IMG/VR virus record: IMGVR_UViG_3300033153_010210
Span: 1-64,000 of that record
Origin: a virus
DNA length: 64,000 nt
Direction: 5' to 3' (one strand)
Shown in pieces: positions 44,521 through 53,438 of this stretch. Position 1 is the stretch's first letter. Every line of letters starts with the position of its first letter. A model generated the notes under the pieces. It did no database searches, was not told the DNA's origin, and was given only the letters and a program-made list of their open reading frames with translations. The position numbers were made by a program, and so were the translations under genes.

Positions 44521-46071
44521 ATGATTAAAATAATTCGAGTAAAGCCAAAAATAAAAGAAATCTTCTCAAACTTTGTATACAGAATGCCTGATGATCCTGA
44601 GTTGATTTTATACGATTTTTATTTCTTAACTACTTACGGAAAAAATATAGAAACAAACATGCCCGAAGCAGATTTTGCGATAAACGAAGCGGTCGAACAG
44701 ATTATTGAAAATCTTCATGCACACATGTTAAAGGCTGTAAAATATGCTCTATGCGCTGAGATTCGTCATATTTTTGATTCTACAGCAGCTGAATCATTAA
44801 AGCAATTAGTTGAAAAAAACAAGAACATTGGAACCTTTATCAAGACATATTATAAAAAATATATCACTTTTACAGAAATAAGTAGAACACCGCTTGATTT
44901 CTTACTTGATGATAGATCGGGGGAGGCTGACAGATTAAGAAACGTTCTTTCTAAAGAGACAGATTCAAAAAGAAAAAGCTCATACAGGGCAGTTACAGAG
45001 ACACAAAAAGATTTAAAGATAACAAACTCTGAACTGTCAAAAATATTTGAATACGTATTCTTAAAGCTTGTTTGGCAACCACAATTCGGAGGCCCAGCAT
45101 GGGCCGATATTGCCAAAGCTTATTATAGACTTCTAAGGGCTAAGAGGAAAAACGAAAAAATCATTGCCATTGACCATGCCTATGATTTACAGCATAACAC
45201 CGATACGGTTTTTAATAAGTTGCAGATATACTATAAAGATGGTTATAGTTGGATTAAAGATGCTTTGGATTGGAAAAGAGATGTAAAGGATATTCGATCT
45301 TTTTACAATAAAGTTTCTCCTCAATTAAGGAGAATAGTAGCCTTCATAGCATACAATGTATATGGGCTTACAATGGAGGGAGGAACTCCTCGTTCAGTTG
45401 ATCAAGATAAAATCTGGACGAGGGGGCTCTGGAAGGGGGGAACCTGGACAGGAGAAATTTGGAAATATGGAATTTGGGAGAAAGGAACTTGGAAAGGCGG
45501 GACTTGGAAAGATGGAATTTGGAAAGACGGAACTTGGGAAGATGGAATTTGGAAAGACGGAATTTGGAAAAATGGAACTTGGAAAAATGGAACTTGGAAG
45601 GGTGGAACTTGGGAAAGTGGAAGTTGGAGAAATGGAATTTGGGAAGATGGGATTTGGAAAGAAGGTGATTGGGAAAATGGAACTTGGAAAGATGGATTCT
45701 GGATGTACGGATATTGGAAAAATGGTACCTGGAAGAGCGGAACTTGGAAAGATGGGATTTGGAAAAGTGGAACCTGGAAAAATGGAACTTGGAGATATGG
45801 AACTTGGAAAAGTGGAACTTGGAAAAATGGAACCTGGAGGGATGGGATCTGGGAAAATGGAACTTGGGAAGATGGAACTTGGTTTAAAGGGGTTTGGAAA
45901 AATGGAACTTGGAAAAATGGAACTTGGGAAAATGGATTTTGGAAAGATGGGGTTTGGGAAGGCGGAATATGGAAGAGTGGGGAGATATGGAATCCGGAGA
46001 CAGATGAATATGAATATAGTGATAGAAATCCATACGAATGTGAATGGAGTTTAAGTTATAGAAAAGGATAA
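44521..46071 (+). CDS. GxWxx-repeat protein, family B, member 2
   Basis: A protein of 516 residues starting MIKIIRVKPKIKEIFSNF. Full family B domain with AIDHAYDLQHNTD, then about 37 repeats (one unit is GEIW) and the cap (GEIWNPETDEYEYSDRNP). The upstream leader AAAGGT plus TCAGCA before the ATG recurs before members 4 and 5, so the leader was copied with the gene. Confidence 0.85.
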   Translation: MIKIIRVKPKIKEIFSNFVYRMPDDPELILYDFYFLTTYGKNIETNMPEADFAINEAVEQIIENLHAHMLKAVKYALCAEIRHIFDSTAAESLKQLVEKNKNIGTFIKTYYKKYITFTEISRTPLDFLLDDRSGEADRLRNVLSKETDSKRKSSYRAVTETQKDLKITNSELSKIFEYVFLKLVWQPQFGGPAWADIAKAYYRLLRAKRKNEKIIAIDHAYDLQHNTDTVFNKLQIYYKDGYSWIKDALDWKRDVKDIRSFYNKVSPQLRRIVAFIAYNVYGLTMEGGTPRSVDQDKIWTRGLWKGGTWTGEIWKYGIWEKGTWKGGTWKDGIWKDGTWEDGIWKDGIWKNGTWKNGTWKGGTWESGSWRNGIWEDGIWKEGDWENGTWKDGFWMYGYWKNGTWKSGTWKDGIWKSGTWKNGTWRYGTWKSGTWKNGTWRDGIWENGTWEDGTWFKGVWKNGTWKNGTWENGFWKDGVWEGGIWKSGEIWNPETDEYEYSDRNPYECEWSLSYRKG

Positions 46072-46108
46072 TTATTATTAGAAAGTTATAAAAAGGGAAG
46101 TAATAATA

Positions 46109-47872
46109 ATGATTAAAATAGTTCGAGTAAAACCGAAAATAAAAGAAATTTTCTCAAACTTTGTATATAGGATGCCTAAAGATCCCGAGTTAATTCTGTA
46201 CGATTTTTATTTTTTGACTACTTACGGGAAAGATATAGAAACAAATATGCCTGAGGCTGACTTTGCAATAAAGGAGGCTTCTGATGAAATTGTAGAATCC
46301 CTTCATACCCACATGCTAAAGGCAGTAAAATATGCCCTGTGTGCCGAGATTCGTCATATTTTTGATGCTATAGCAACCGAATCATTGAAACGATTGGTTG
46401 GGGAAAACAAGAATATAGGGGCATTTATTAAAGTGTACTATAGAAAATATCTTGCCTTTATAGAAATAGGTAAAGTACCGCTTGACTTTTTACTCGATGA
46501 TAGATCGGAGGAGGCTGGCAGATTAAGAAACGTTCTCTCTAAAGAAACTGATTTGAAAAGGAAAAGCTCATATAGAGCGATTGCAGAAACGCAAAAAGAG
46601 TTGAAGATAACAAATTCGGAACTGTCAAAAATATTTGAATATTTATTCTTAAATCTTATTTGGTATTCACAATTCGGAGGTTTTGCATGGGCCGATATTG
46701 CCGAAGCTTATTATAGACTTTTAAAGGCTAAGAGGAAAAATGAAAAAATCATTGCTATAGATCATGCCTATGATTTGCAACACAATACCGATATAGTTTT
46801 CAATAAATTACGGCTATATTACAAAGATGGTTATAGTTGGATTAAAAGAGCACTGGATTGGAAAAAGAATGTGAAGGATATTCGATCTTTTTACAAAAAA
46901 GTTTCTCCTCAATTAAAGAGAATAGTAGCCTTCATAGCATACAATGTATACGGGCTTACAATGGAGGGGGGAACTCCTCGTTCAGTTGATCAAGATAGAA
47001 TCCGGACAGGAAGATCCTGGGAGGGAGGAACCTGGACAGGGGGAATCTGGGAAAACGGGACTTGGGAAAAAGGAACCTGGGAAAACGGAACCTGGAAAAA
47101 CGGAACTTGGAAACTTGGAATCTGGGAACTTGGGACTTGGGAAAATGGAACTTGGGAGTCTGGGACTTGGGAATATGGAACCTGGAAAAATGGAGTCTGG
47201 AAAGACGGAGATTGGGAAGATGGAATTTGGAAGGGAGGAATTTGGGAATATGGAACTTGGATGAGTGGAGTCTGGAAATTTGGAACTTGGAAAGACGGAA
47301 CATGGGAAAATGGGGTTTGGGAAAAAGGAATTTGGGAAAAAGGAACTTGGAAAAGTGGAGCTTGGAAGAACGGGGTTTGGAAAAATGGAACTTGGAAAGA
47401 TGGAAGATGGGAAGATGGAATCTGGAAAGATGGAACTTGGGAAGACGGGGTTTGGAAAAATGGAACTTGGGAAAATGGGACTTGGGAAAATGGAATTTGG
47501 TTAGAAGGGATCTGGAAAAATGGAACTTGGAAAAACGGAACTTGGGAATATGGATTCTGGAAAAATGGGGTTTGGAAAGATGGAACTTGGGAAGATGGAA
47601 CATGGGGAGAGGGGGTCTGGAAAGAAGGAATTTGGAAGGGAGGAATTTGGGAATACGGAACTTGGAATAATGGAATTTGGAAATTCGGAACCTGGAATAA
47701 TGGAATTTGGAATAATGGGATTTGGGAAGATGGAGTGTGGAAAGATGGGGTTTGGAAAGATGGAGCATGGAAAGGTGGGGAAATATGGAATCCAAAGACA
47801 AATGAATATGAATATAGTAATAAAAACCCATACGAATGTGAGTGGGGTTTAAGTTATAGAAAAGAGCAATAA
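46109..47872 (+). CDS. GxWxx-repeat protein, family B, member 3
   Basis: A protein of 587 residues with about 50 repeats, one of the two longest. The repeat section begins with RIRTGRSWEGG, where the other members have KIWTGG, so the first unit has decayed. It shares KLGIWELGTW with a family A gene 17 kb upstream. The domain has HNTDIVFNK where the relatives have HNTDTVFNK. It ends in the cap GEIWNPKTNEYEYSNKNP. Confidence 0.85.
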   Translation: MIKIVRVKPKIKEIFSNFVYRMPKDPELILYDFYFLTTYGKDIETNMPEADFAIKEASDEIVESLHTHMLKAVKYALCAEIRHIFDAIATESLKRLVGENKNIGAFIKVYYRKYLAFIEIGKVPLDFLLDDRSEEAGRLRNVLSKETDLKRKSSYRAIAETQKELKITNSELSKIFEYLFLNLIWYSQFGGFAWADIAEAYYRLLKAKRKNEKIIAIDHAYDLQHNTDIVFNKLRLYYKDGYSWIKRALDWKKNVKDIRSFYKKVSPQLKRIVAFIAYNVYGLTMEGGTPRSVDQDRIRTGRSWEGGTWTGGIWENGTWEKGTWENGTWKNGTWKLGIWELGTWENGTWESGTWEYGTWKNGVWKDGDWEDGIWKGGIWEYGTWMSGVWKFGTWKDGTWENGVWEKGIWEKGTWKSGAWKNGVWKNGTWKDGRWEDGIWKDGTWEDGVWKNGTWENGTWENGIWLEGIWKNGTWKNGTWEYGFWKNGVWKDGTWEDGTWGEGVWKEGIWKGGIWEYGTWNNGIWKFGTWNNGIWNNGIWEDGVWKDGVWKDGAWKGGEIWNPKTNEYEYSNKNPYECEWGLSYRKEQ

Positions 47873-47890
47873 AATAAGGAGCTATCAGCA

Positions 47891-49681
47891 ATGATTAAAA
47901 TAATTCAAGTAAAATCAAAAATGAAAGAAATTTTCTCAAATTTTGTATACAGGATGCCCAAAGATCCTGAGTTAATTTTGTACGATTTTTATTTCTTGAC
48001 TACTTACGGGAACGATATAGAAACAAATATGCCTGAGGCTGATTTTGCAATAAAAGAGGCTTCTGATGAAATTGTTGAAAATCTTCATGCACACATGCTA
48101 AAGGCAGTAAAATATGCCCTGTGTGCCGAGATTCGTCATATTTTTGATGCTACAGCAATTGAATCATTAAAACAATTGGTTGAGAAAAACAAGAACATTG
48201 GGGCTTTTATTAAAATGTACTATAAAAAATATCTCACCTTTACAGATGTAGGTAAGGCCCCACTTGATTTTTTACTTGATGATAGATCGGGCGAGGCTGA
48301 CAGATTAAGAAATGTTCTCTCTAAAGAAACCGATTTAAGAAGAAAATGCTCATACAGAGCAGTTACAGAGACACAAAAAGAGTTGAGGATAACAAACTCT
48401 GAACTGTCAAAAATATTTGAATACCTATTTTTGAATCTTGTCTGGCAATCACAATTCGGTGGTTCAGCATGGGCTGATATTGCCAAATCTTATTATATGC
48501 TTTTAAAAGCCAAGAGGAAAAATGAAAAAATCATCGCTATTGATCATGCTTACGATTTGCAACATAATACCGATACGGTTTTCAATAAATTACAGTTATA
48601 TTATAAAGACGGTTATAGTTGGATTAGAAATGCTTTAGATTGGAAAAGGGATGTAGATGATATTCGTTCTTTTTATGAAAAAGTTTCCCCCCAGCTAAGG
48701 AGAATAGTGGCATTTATAGCATACAATGTATATGGGATTACGATGGAGGGGTGGCTTTCCCATTCAGTTGATCAAGATAAAATTTGGACAGGGGGGTCCT
48801 GGAAAGGAGGAACTTGGACAGGAGGGACTTGGGAAAATGGGACATGGGAAAAAGGAATTTGGGAAAACGGTATTTGGGCGGGTGGAACTTGGGTAAGTGG
48901 GGCCTGGAAAGATGGAGTTTGGGAAAGTGGAACTTGGAAATTCGGAACTTGGACGGATGGGACTTGGGAAAATGGAACTTGGGAAAATGGGATTTGGGAA
49001 TATGGAACTTGGAAAGATGGAACTTGGATATATGGAATTTGGAAAAACGGAACTTGGTTATTTGGAACTTGGTATGACGGGATTTGGAAAAAGGGGGTCT
49101 GGATATATGGAACTTGGAAAAATGGAACTTGGGAAGATGGAACTTGGAAAAATGGAACCTGGAAAGATGGAACTTGGAGAAATGGAGTCTGGAAAGATGG
49201 AACCTGGAAAAATGGAGTCTGGGAACTTGGAACCTGGAAAGATGGAGTTTGGGAAAGTGGAATTTGGAAATATGGAACTTGGAAGCTTGGAATCTGGGAA
49301 CTTGGGACTTGGGAAAATGGAATTTGGGAAGATGGGGATTGGGAAGATGGAACCTGGAAAAATGGAATTTGGAAAGGTGGGGATTGGGAAGATGGAACCT
49401 GGAAAGACGGGATCTGGGAACTTGGAACTTGGAAAGATGGAGTTTGGAAAAGTGGAACTTGGGAGGATGGAGTTTGGAAAAGTGGAACTTGGGAAAATGG
49501 AGCCTGGACAATGGGGACTTGGGAAGATGGGATCTGGGAAAATGGAACTTGGAAAGAAGGAACCTGGAAAGACGGGATATGGAAAGGTGGGGGGATATGG
49601 AATCCAGAAACAAAAGAATATGAATATAGTAATAAAAACCCATACGAGTGTGAGTGGAGTTTAAGCTATAGAAAGAGATAA
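47891..49681 (+). CDS. GxWxx-repeat protein, family B, member 4
   Basis: A protein of 596 residues, the longest of the set, with about 53 repeats. Full family B domain. The repeat run includes blocks found elsewhere (KLGIWELGTWENGIW) and internal near-duplications (two GGDWEDGTW or GDWEDGTW blocks), suggesting local expansion. Leader AAGGAGCTATCAGCA before the ATG. It ends in the cap GGIWNPETKEYEYSNKNP. Confidence 0.85.
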   Translation: MIKIIQVKSKMKEIFSNFVYRMPKDPELILYDFYFLTTYGNDIETNMPEADFAIKEASDEIVENLHAHMLKAVKYALCAEIRHIFDATAIESLKQLVEKNKNIGAFIKMYYKKYLTFTDVGKAPLDFLLDDRSGEADRLRNVLSKETDLRRKCSYRAVTETQKELRITNSELSKIFEYLFLNLVWQSQFGGSAWADIAKSYYMLLKAKRKNEKIIAIDHAYDLQHNTDTVFNKLQLYYKDGYSWIRNALDWKRDVDDIRSFYEKVSPQLRRIVAFIAYNVYGITMEGWLSHSVDQDKIWTGGSWKGGTWTGGTWENGTWEKGIWENGIWAGGTWVSGAWKDGVWESGTWKFGTWTDGTWENGTWENGIWEYGTWKDGTWIYGIWKNGTWLFGTWYDGIWKKGVWIYGTWKNGTWEDGTWKNGTWKDGTWRNGVWKDGTWKNGVWELGTWKDGVWESGIWKYGTWKLGIWELGTWENGIWEDGDWEDGTWKNGIWKGGDWEDGTWKDGIWELGTWKDGVWKSGTWEDGVWKSGTWENGAWTMGTWEDGIWENGTWKEGTWKDGIWKGGGIWNPETKEYEYSNKNPYECEWSLSYRKR

Positions 49682-49719
49682 CAAAATAATAAAATTATAG
49701 AAAAAAGGGGTTGCCAGCA

Positions 49720-51153
49720 ATGATTAAAATAATTCGAGTAAAACCAAAAATAAAAGAAATTTTCTCAAATTTTGTATACAGGATGCCTGATGATCCTGAG
49801 TTAATTCTGTATGATTTCTATTTCTTGACTACTTATGGGAAAGATATAGAAACAAACATGCCTGAGGCTGATTTTGCGATAAACGAAGCGGTCGAACAGA
49901 TTATTGAAAATCTTCATACCCACATGTTGAAGGCAGTAAAATATGCCTTGTGTGCCGAGATTCGTCATATTTTTGATGCTACAGCAACCGAATCATTAAA
50001 ACAATTAGTTGAAAAAAATAAGAACATTAGAACCTTTATCAAGACATATTATAAAAAATATATCACTTTTACAGAAATAAGTAGAACACCGCTTGACTTT
50101 TTACTCGATGATAGATCGGGCGGGGCTGATAGATTAAGAAACGTTCTTTCTAAAGAAACAGATTCAAAAAGAAAAAGCTCATACAGGGCAATTACAGAGA
50201 CACAAAAAGAGTTAAAGATAACAAACTTGGAACTGTCAAAAATATTTGAATACCTATTTTTGAATCTTGTCTGGCAATCACAATTCGGTGGTTCAGCATG
50301 GGCTGATATTGCTAAATCTTATTACATGCTTTTAAAAGCCAAAAGGAAAAATGAAAAAATCATTGCCATTGATCATGCCTATGATTTGCAGCATAATACT
50401 GATACGGTTTTTAATAAGTTGCAGATATACTATAAAGATGGTTATAGTTGGATTAGAGATGCTTTGGATTGGAAAAGGGATGTAGAAGATATTCGATTTT
50501 TTTACAATAAAGTATCGCCTCAACTACGGAGAATAGTAGCTTTTATAGCGTACAATGTATATGGGATTACGATGGAGGATAAACTTTATCAACATGGAGT
50601 TTGGACAGGGGGAGCTTGGAAAGGTGGAATTTGGACAGGAGGGACTTGGAAAAAAGGTACTTGGATATATGGAACATGGGAAAATGGTATTTGGGAAGAC
50701 GGAACTTGGGAAAGTGGAACTTGGAAAAACGGAACTTGGAAAAACGGAACTTGGAAATTCGGAACTTGGGTAGACGGAACTTGGAAAAGAGGTACTTGGG
50801 AAAACGGGGTTTGGCAAAATGGAACATGGAAAGATGGAACTTGGATATATGGAATTTGGAAAAGTGGAATTTGGAAAAATGGATTCTGGGAGGACGGAAT
50901 TTGGGAACTTGGAACTTGGGAAAATGGAGATTGGAAGAACGGAACTTGGAGGGATGGGATTTGGAAAGATGGAATTTGGAAAAATGGAATATGGCAAAAT
51001 GGAACCTGGGAAAAAGGAGTTTGGAAAGATGGAGTTTGGAAAGATGGAATTTGGAAAAACGGCAAAATATGGAACTCAGAGACAAGAGAATATGAATATA
51101 GTAATAAAAACCCATACGAGTGTGAGTGGAGTTTAAGTTATGGTAAAAAATAA
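49720..51153 (+). CDS. GxWxx-repeat protein, family B, member 5
   Basis: A protein of 477 residues. The N-terminal domain is closest to member 2 in the segment NKNIRTFIKTYYKKYITF. The repeat start (YQHGVWTGGAWKGG) resembles member 1. So it looks like a mosaic of two relatives. About 31 repeats and the cap (GKIWNSETREYEYSNKNP). ATG at 49720 is chosen by the conserved CAGCA leader. The in-frame TTG at 49711 is rejected. Confidence 0.85.
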   Translation: MIKIIRVKPKIKEIFSNFVYRMPDDPELILYDFYFLTTYGKDIETNMPEADFAINEAVEQIIENLHTHMLKAVKYALCAEIRHIFDATATESLKQLVEKNKNIRTFIKTYYKKYITFTEISRTPLDFLLDDRSGGADRLRNVLSKETDSKRKSSYRAITETQKELKITNLELSKIFEYLFLNLVWQSQFGGSAWADIAKSYYMLLKAKRKNEKIIAIDHAYDLQHNTDTVFNKLQIYYKDGYSWIRDALDWKRDVEDIRFFYNKVSPQLRRIVAFIAYNVYGITMEDKLYQHGVWTGGAWKGGIWTGGTWKKGTWIYGTWENGIWEDGTWESGTWKNGTWKNGTWKFGTWVDGTWKRGTWENGVWQNGTWKDGTWIYGIWKSGIWKNGFWEDGIWELGTWENGDWKNGTWRDGIWKDGIWKNGIWQNGTWEKGVWKDGVWKDGIWKNGKIWNSETREYEYSNKNPYECEWSLSYGKK

Positions 51154-51202
51154 ACTATTTAAATTTAATATTAAAAAATTATTTGATTAAAAGGTAAAAA
51201 AG

Positions 51203-52546
51203 GTGATAAGATTATACTCTCCGGTAAAATTAAATAAAATTAAACTTCAAAAACTACCTTCAAACTTATATTTTTCTTCTAAACCTCATGTTCTTGATAT
51301 TGAAGACTTTATAGAAACTCTCAAAAAATACAATATTTTTGATGTTGTTGTCCTTATGACACGAGAAGAAATAACAGATTATTATTTCTATAATTTATTT
51401 TCTTTTTATGAAAAAAATAATATAAACTTTATTCATTATCCAATCGAAGATTTGGGAATACCAAAGAGCTTAAAAAGTTTTGATCTAGTTATACATAGAA
51501 TAATCGATCTGTTAAATAAAGGTAGAAATGTTATAATTCATTGTAGTGGAGGAGTAGGAAGAAGCGGTCTAGTAATTGTTGGGGTATTAATGAATATACT
51601 TAAAAAACCCCCTAATGTTATTCTAGATGTAATAAGAGATCAAAAATTTATTGTAGAGACTAGAGAACAAGAAATCTTTTTATCTAATTATTATAAAATG
51701 ATAAAGGCATCAACTGAACAGTTTAAAGAACAAGAAGATTCAGAGGTTGTTGATCTTAAAAAAGAAATACTTCAAATTGAACAAGATATAATTAAACTTA
51801 GGGCACAACAGCTTGAAACTGACGATCCCGACGAGATAGAAGATATTAAACGACAAATTGATGATTTGAACCAACAAAAACAAGATATAAGCGATAAAAT
51901 AGTAGATATTAAAGAAAGATTATACAATAAAAAATTGAAAAAATTAAAGGAAGAAATTTCTCTTTTACAAGAAGCTAGAATGATTCCTACATTCCCTGGA
52001 CATGAAATACAAGGGGACGTCTATGATATATGGCAAAATTATAAAAAAGCTATGGAAAAACGCAGACCGGATAGCTATTTGGAATATGACAAATTTGAAT
52101 ATTATCTGGAAACCTCCGCTTCTGTATATAAATATAAGAATAGTTATGTAATTGGACAATATGATGGAAATTTGTTTATTCCAACTCATTTTTCACCTGC
52201 CGGGTTAAAGGAAGGTATTGATATAATTAAATCGATGAAAAAATATGATAACATTGTATTTATAGTTACTAAAGATCTAAAAGATATGTTAAATAAGATG
52301 GGGTTTAAGACTCTTCCTGTTACGATAATAAGACAATTCAGAGGGGTGGATGTTGAAAAGTCGATAGTCTATTCTAATATATTTTACATAGCTGTTGAGA
52401 GAATATGGATGCAATTATTAAGATTGATACAATTTGTAAAAGCTAAATTTAGAAAAGTTACTTTTAATTTAGTAAATAAATTTAAAGATCGATTTGATTT
52501 TGAAGACGATTTTATTATTGATGAAAAAACATTGTATGATGATTAA
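51203..52546 (+). CDS. Protein tyrosine phosphatase-like domain with coiled coil
   Basis: A protein of 447 residues. Residues 20-165 look like a dual-specificity/tyrosine phosphatase: the P-loop HCSGGVGRS has Cys114 and Arg120 in the C-x5-R arrangement, with a likely general-acid Asp83 in HYPIEDLGIP. A Gln/Lys/Glu-rich coiled coil (about 175-255) and a C-terminal region without known motif follow. It starts at GTG behind AAAAGG with the MIRLYS start similar to the array proteins. It probably removes phosphate from protein or RNA ends. The substrate is unknown. This is a rare gene in phages. Confidence 0.78.
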   Translation: MIRLYSPVKLNKIKLQKLPSNLYFSSKPHVLDIEDFIETLKKYNIFDVVVLMTREEITDYYFYNLFSFYEKNNINFIHYPIEDLGIPKSLKSFDLVIHRIIDLLNKGRNVIIHCSGGVGRSGLVIVGVLMNILKKPPNVILDVIRDQKFIVETREQEIFLSNYYKMIKASTEQFKEQEDSEVVDLKKEILQIEQDIIKLRAQQLETDDPDEIEDIKRQIDDLNQQKQDISDKIVDIKERLYNKKLKKLKEEISLLQEARMIPTFPGHEIQGDVYDIWQNYKKAMEKRRPDSYLEYDKFEYYLETSASVYKYKNSYVIGQYDGNLFIPTHFSPAGLKEGIDIIKSMKKYDNIVFIVTKDLKDMLNKMGFKTLPVTIIRQFRGVDVEKSIVYSNIFYIAVERIWMQLLRLIQFVKAKFRKVTFNLVNKFKDRFDFEDDFIIDEKTLYDD

Positions 52547-52571
52547 AAAAAACAAATATTCAGAATAGAAT

Positions 52572-52579
52572 TACTAATA
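52572..52579 (+). promoter_or_regulatory. TACTAATA box
   Basis: TACTAATA followed by TAACGGATAAG, 30 bases before the ATG at 52610 (GAGGGAG site). Confidence 0.55.
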
Positions 52580-52609
52580 TAACGGATAAGTAAAAAGAGG
52601 GAGATACAA

Positions 52610-53119
52610 ATGGCTGATGTGAAAAAAATCATACAAGACATAGAAAGTAAAGACCTTAGTAGTACAAATAAACAACAAGCTGCTTTTGCTGAAATGATAA
52701 AAGGATTAGCTTTTAGTGATGATCCTCTCGCAAACAAATTTATGAAAAAAGTGGATAAAGCAATTACTAAAATTGCTAAAGATGTATTAAGTAAAGAGGA
52801 ATCCTTTAGTAAATTTATTACTATTTCAAAAAGCGTTCATATTCCAGAATCCAATATTATTCTTACCAAAGGAGATAAAATCAGAATTATAGAACAGGAT
52901 AAATGGATTCAAAAAGCTGTAAAGCACCCTGGAGCGTTATCTAAAGCCCTTGGTATACCGGAAGAGGAAAATATACCAGCAGCATTACTCAATGCGATTA
53001 TTAATGCAGAAACCGGAGAGACTATATCAAATCCAACAAAGGTGGGCAAGTCTAGTATCAAAGTAACTACTGAACTTAAAAGAATGGCTAACTTAGCACG
53101 TACCTTAAAAGGGATATAA
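52610..53119 (+). CDS. Virion-region protein with internal GDKI module
   Basis: A protein of 169 residues. A helical N-terminus, then the recurring module at about 66-94 (FITISKSVHIPESN, then IILTKGDKIRII), then WIQKAVKHPGALSKALGIP, a motif widespread in uncharacterised phage proteins, and a helical end. The module core is closest to that of the protein at 22626. Its late box and position near the tail genes suggest a virion or assembly protein. Confidence 0.72.
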   Translation: MADVKKIIQDIESKDLSSTNKQQAAFAEMIKGLAFSDDPLANKFMKKVDKAITKIAKDVLSKEESFSKFITISKSVHIPESNIILTKGDKIRIIEQDKWIQKAVKHPGALSKALGIPEEENIPAALLNAIINAETGETISNPTKVGKSSIKVTTELKRMANLARTLKGI

Positions 53120-53123
53120 CTTA

Positions 53124-53426
53124 ATGAAACAAATTAAAAAAATTTTTCTTTTTATTAAGAAATACTGGTTTGTAGTTGCAACTGTTAGTGGCGTAATAAT
53201 ATTTTTTCTTATTAAATTATTTGCTAATACTTCTGTAAAAAAGAACGAAATAAAGCAAAAAATAGAAGTTATTAAAAAGTCTAATAATGAAACAATTAAA
53301 GAAGTAGAAAAAGAAATAAAACAAATGGATGAGGAAATAGAACAGATAAAAAAGAATAGACGGGAGGTTATTAAAAATAAAAAAGAGCGAGATAAAAAAG
53401 CAAAAAAATATTTTAAGGGAATTTAA
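53124..53426 (+). CDS. Membrane-anchored coiled-coil protein (possible i-spanin-like)
   Basis: A protein of 100 residues: a short basic N-terminus, one strong membrane segment (WFVVATVSGVIIFFLIKLF, about residues 15-33), then a long Lys/Glu-rich coiled coil. This is the layout of an inner-membrane spanin or similar envelope protein with the coiled coil outside the cytoplasm. The next gene encodes an exported protein, which supports an envelope/lysis pair. No holin or endolysin was found nearby, so the assignment is tentative. Confidence 0.6.
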   Translation: MKQIKKIFLFIKKYWFVVATVSGVIIFFLIKLFANTSVKKNEIKQKIEVIKKSNNETIKEVEKEIKQMDEEIEQIKKNRREVIKNKKERDKKAKKYFKGI

Positions 53427-53438
53427 AACAAGAATATT

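Larger units (their letters stand above)
43870..51068 (+). repeat. Second GxWxx-encoding 15-bp repeat array (5 genes)
   Basis: The 3' parts of five consecutive family B genes. By hand I count about 35, 37, 50, 53 and 31 units of 15 bp, with the same unit and reading phase as the first array, separated by conserved N-terminal coding regions of about 0.85 kb. The 3' cap of about 100 bp is nearly identical between copies and between arrays. Confidence 0.95.

Noticed and set aside
27402-51068. CRISPR-like appearance of the tandem repeats
   Set aside because: Units are contiguous 15-mers without spacers, remain in one reading frame and encode protein.
27354-51136. Many long open frames on both strands overlapping the repeat genes
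   Set aside because: They are by-products of 15-bp repeats that lack stop codons in other frames. They encode low-complexity runs, lack ribosome sites, and stop at the repeat borders.
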